From Streptomyces sp. V3I7 (lineage in GTDB: Bacteria > Actinomycetota > Actinomycetes > Streptomycetales > Streptomycetaceae), in the NCBI RefSeq assembly GCF_030817495.1, contig NZ_JAUSZK010000001.1:5187001-5251000 (forward strand): DNA of 64,000 bases, written 5' to 3'. The notes under the pieces were generated by a model, which worked only from the letters and a program-made list of their open reading frames with translations, made no database searches and was not told the DNA's origin. The position numbers and the translations under genes were made by a program. Below, piece after piece: positions 62,163 through 64,000 of this stretch (the first letter of the stretch is position 1; every line of letters starts with the position of its first letter).

Positions 62163-63281
62163 ATGCGGACCAGATCCGGGCGCGGCGCCGCGCGGGGGAG
62201 AGTGGTCGGTGCTGCCGACCACGCGGTTGTGCCGTACGCCGCCCAGCGGACGCTGGGCGGCCGCTGGCTCATTCTGGGCCGGGACGGCCGGCTGACCGCG
62301 TACGCGCGCACCGACGGCGGGCTACTGCGCTGGACGGAACTCCGGCGGGGCGGCCCCGAGTGGTCGGGACCCGACTTCTTCCCGGTGGCGGACCTCACCG
62401 ATGTGACGGTGGTCCAGGGTGCCGACTCCTACGTCCACTTCCTGGGTCGGCGCGAAGTACGTGGGGCCGAGAGCCCGGCTGCCGTCGACATCGTGCATGC
62501 CGTCCAGTACCAGACGGGCCGTCCGGTCACCGAGTGGCGGTCGCTGGGCAACCCGCACCGGGACCGGGCCGAGGCGTCGCGCCTGGGCGTTCCGATAGCC
62601 GCGGTCAGCGGCTCGGGCCGGGTCTACGTCTTCGTGCGGGGCGCCGACGGCGGCGTGATCGTGCGGCGAGAGGGCCCCACCGGGAAGTGGGAGCCGTGGC
62701 ATGTCCTCAAGGGCAGCCGGGCGCGGGACGGACTCGTGGCGGTCGCGCACCCTTCCGGCCGGGTCGAACTCCTGGCGGGCGGCGAGACCATTGCCATGCG
62801 GTGGCGGCAGGACGAGACTGACGGCGCCTTCCGGCAGGACCCCAACATCCCGGTGCGTGTGGCGCCGGGAACGGTGTCGGCGCTGGCGACCGGCCCGGAG
62901 CGGACGACGTACTACTGGGCCGCCCCGGACGGCGGCGGCTTCGTCGCGCACCGGCCCGGGGAGTGGGCTCACCCGCTCGGCGGCGCTCCGGCCGGGGAGC
63001 CGCTCTCTGCTGTGCGCGCGACTCTGGACGCTTACGACTGCACTGTGCTGGCCCACCGGGACCTCGAAGGCCAGGTCGTCCTGGCCGCCTACGGCACCGA
63101 GAACGAGCAGGGGGGCCTGTGGTGGGCGCCGACCGGCGAACGCCTGCTGGGTTCACCGGCGCTGGCGCTGGACGGCTTCGGCCGGGTCGTGCTCGCCGTC
63201 CTCGACCCCGACGGCACCCTCCGCATCGCCCGCCAGGCCGACGCCCCGGGGCTGGAGCTGGCCCCTTCCCTCCGTGTCTGA
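62163..63281 (+). CDS. Putative beta-propeller (lectin-like) protein
   Basis: A 372-residue protein without a clear signal peptide. It contains about six or seven units of ~45-50 residues with similar ends (GRDGRLTAYARTDGG, GSGRVYVFVRGADGG, DEQ-type loops, DGFGRVVLAVLDPDG), each with R/W-rich strands, like the fucolectin-type PLL propeller. No enzymatic motif. ATG 62163 follows GGGAAAGG. Function unknown, perhaps glycan binding. Confidence 0.65.
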   Translation: MRTRSGRGAARGRVVGAADHAVVPYAAQRTLGGRWLILGRDGRLTAYARTDGGLLRWTELRRGGPEWSGPDFFPVADLTDVTVVQGADSYVHFLGRREVRGAESPAAVDIVHAVQYQTGRPVTEWRSLGNPHRDRAEASRLGVPIAAVSGSGRVYVFVRGADGGVIVRREGPTGKWEPWHVLKGSRARDGLVAVAHPSGRVELLAGGETIAMRWRQDETDGAFRQDPNIPVRVAPGTVSALATGPERTTYYWAAPDGGGFVAHRPGEWAHPLGGAPAGEPLSAVRATLDAYDCTVLAHRDLEGQVVLAAYGTENEQGGLWWAPTGERLLGSPALALDGFGRVVLAVLDPDGTLRIARQADAPGLELAPSLRV

Positions 63282-63297
63282 CGCCGGTACGGTGCGC

Positions 63298-63326
63298 GGG
63301 GCCGTAGCGCGACGGCGTACGGCCCC
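63298..63326. terminator. Convergent terminator
   Basis: GGGGCCGTA / TACGGCCCC 9-bp stem with an 11-base loop between the propeller gene and the LCP gene. Confidence 0.75.
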
Positions 63327-63344
63327 TTAGCGTGCCGTCCTCGC

Positions 63345-64000
63345 TCAGGGAGTGGGGCTTCCGCCCCGGGCCGGCGACTTCTTGGCCGACTCGGGGATGG
63401 TCTCGTCCTTGCGCAGGGCCTGCCACAGCTGGCTTGCCTGGGGCTCGGCGGGCACCACTCGGTTGGGGTCCTGGACGTCGTACCGCACCGGAAGCATGAT
63501 CGTCTCCATGGTCGACGGGTCGACGCCGTTCATGCTGCGGCCGAACTCGGCGAGCTTGGTGAGCGAGGCGAGGTCGGAGTCGGTCGTCAGCGACGAGGTC
63601 AGCTGCTTGGCGATGGAGTACGACTTGCCGGGGCTGCCCATCAGGTCCTGCTGCTTGATCTCGGAGAGCAGGGCGGTCAGGAACTTCTGCTGCAGCCCGA
63701 TGCGTCCGAGGTCGCTGCCGTCCCCGATGCCGTGCCGGGTGCGCACGAACTCGAGGGCCTGGGTGCCGTCGAGCTCGTGGGTGCCGGCACTCAACTCGAG
63801 CCCGCTGGACTTGTCGCGGATGTCCTGGTTCACGGTGACGGTGACCCCCCCGATCGTGTCCACGAGTCCCTTGAAGCCCGCGAAGTCGATCTCCATGAAG
63901 TGGTCCATTCGCACCCCGGACATCTGCTCGACGGTCTTGACGACACAGGCCGGACCGGCGAGCGAGTAGACCGAGTTGAACATGACTCGGTCCGCCGCGG
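63345..64000 (-). CDS. LytR-CpsA-Psr (LCP) family protein, C-terminal part (partial)
   Basis: The gene runs in from beyond the window's right edge; about 218 C-terminal codons are present. LCP domain landmarks: DRVMFNSVYSLAGP, MDHFMEIDFAGFKGLVDTIGGV, GTQALEFVRTRHG (Arg-rich pyrophosphate-binding) and GRIGLQQKFL. LCP enzymes attach wall polysaccharides or teichoic-acid-like polymers to peptidoglycan at the outer membrane face. A low-complexity Pro/Ser tail ends the protein. The N-terminal membrane anchor is outside the window. Confidence 0.93.
   Translation of the reverse strand, partial: AADRVMFNSVYSLAGPACVVKTVEQMSGVRMDHFMEIDFAGFKGLVDTIGGVTVTVNQDIRDKSSGLELSAGTHELDGTQALEFVRTRHGIGDGSDLGRIGLQQKFLTALLSEIKQQDLMGSPGKSYSIAKQLTSSLTTDSDLASLTKLAEFGRSMNGVDPSTMETIMLPVRYDVQDPNRVVPAEPQASQLWQALRKDETIPESAKKSPARGGSPTP

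Overview
This is a high-GC actinobacterial chromosome segment, almost certainly Streptomyces. GC at third codon positions is very high, GTG starts and 4-bp start/stop overlaps are common, lipoproteins carry Tat or Sec lipoboxes, and the gene content is typical of the genus: a SepF paralogue, an NgcEFG-type importer with no ATPase of its own, a ROK regulator beside xylFGH, a second dxs, and an XRE-MurA fusion. From memory, the order from the SepF-like gene rightwards resembles the S. coelicolor SCO5967 to SCO6014 region; this was not checked by alignment. No tRNA, rRNA or CRISPR array was seen.

Layout. 0-5.7 kb: end of a molybdopterin oxidoreductase gene, a small membrane protein, a minus-strand methyltransferase / DUF2064 / glycosyltransferase-2 operon, a two-component system and an NAD-dependent epimerase with a Cys/His insert. 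6-11 kb: mutA-mutB-meaB (methylmalonyl-CoA mutase and its G-protein chaperone). 11.3-14 kb: SepF-like protein, an AAA-type ATPase overlapping a MazG-like gene, and a small conserved protein. 14.4-15.6 kb: a secreted protein whose last ~349 residues are almost only Gly and Ala, encoded by a nested tandem repeat. 16-17 kb: F420-type oxidoreductase. 17.1-20.2 kb: the wreck of a bacterial RNA-repair operon. Only the N-terminal domain of Hen1 and the last ~183 codons of Pnkp remain, separated by a decayed IS200/IS605-type element. 20.3-24.3 kb: arginine deiminase, ornithine carbamoyltransferase and a permease. 24.3-32.3 kb: an aromatic-CoA catabolic cluster (CoA ligase, PaaX-type regulator, bifunctional monooxygenase/reductase, enoyl-CoA hydratase, acyl-CoA dehydrogenase, RidA), best read as 2-aminobenzoyl-CoA degradation. 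32.5-38.1 kb: two small secreted proteins, a galactose-oxidase-like copper radical oxidase and a DyP peroxidase fused to a propeller-like domain. 38.1-43.5 kb: XRE-MurA, aconitase and a Uma2-type protein. 43.6-56.2 kb: sugar uptake block (GH92 mannosidase, NgcEFG-type transporter, ROK repressor, XylFGH-type transporter). 56.4-64 kb: dxs, an amino-acid permease, a GT39-like membrane protein, a NYN/PIN-like protein, a propeller-like protein and the C-terminal part of an LCP-family protein.

The points most worth following up are the destroyed RNA-repair operon with its IS element, itself broken by two copies of a ~41-bp repeat; the Gly-Ala protein; the copper-oxidase/DyP pair; the XRE-MurA fusion with a palindrome just upstream of its start; and the 2-aminobenzoyl-CoA cluster with a RidA. 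Several intergenic palindromes (acnA, murA, arcB, ngcE, GH92, xylF) look like operators; all were identified by eye.
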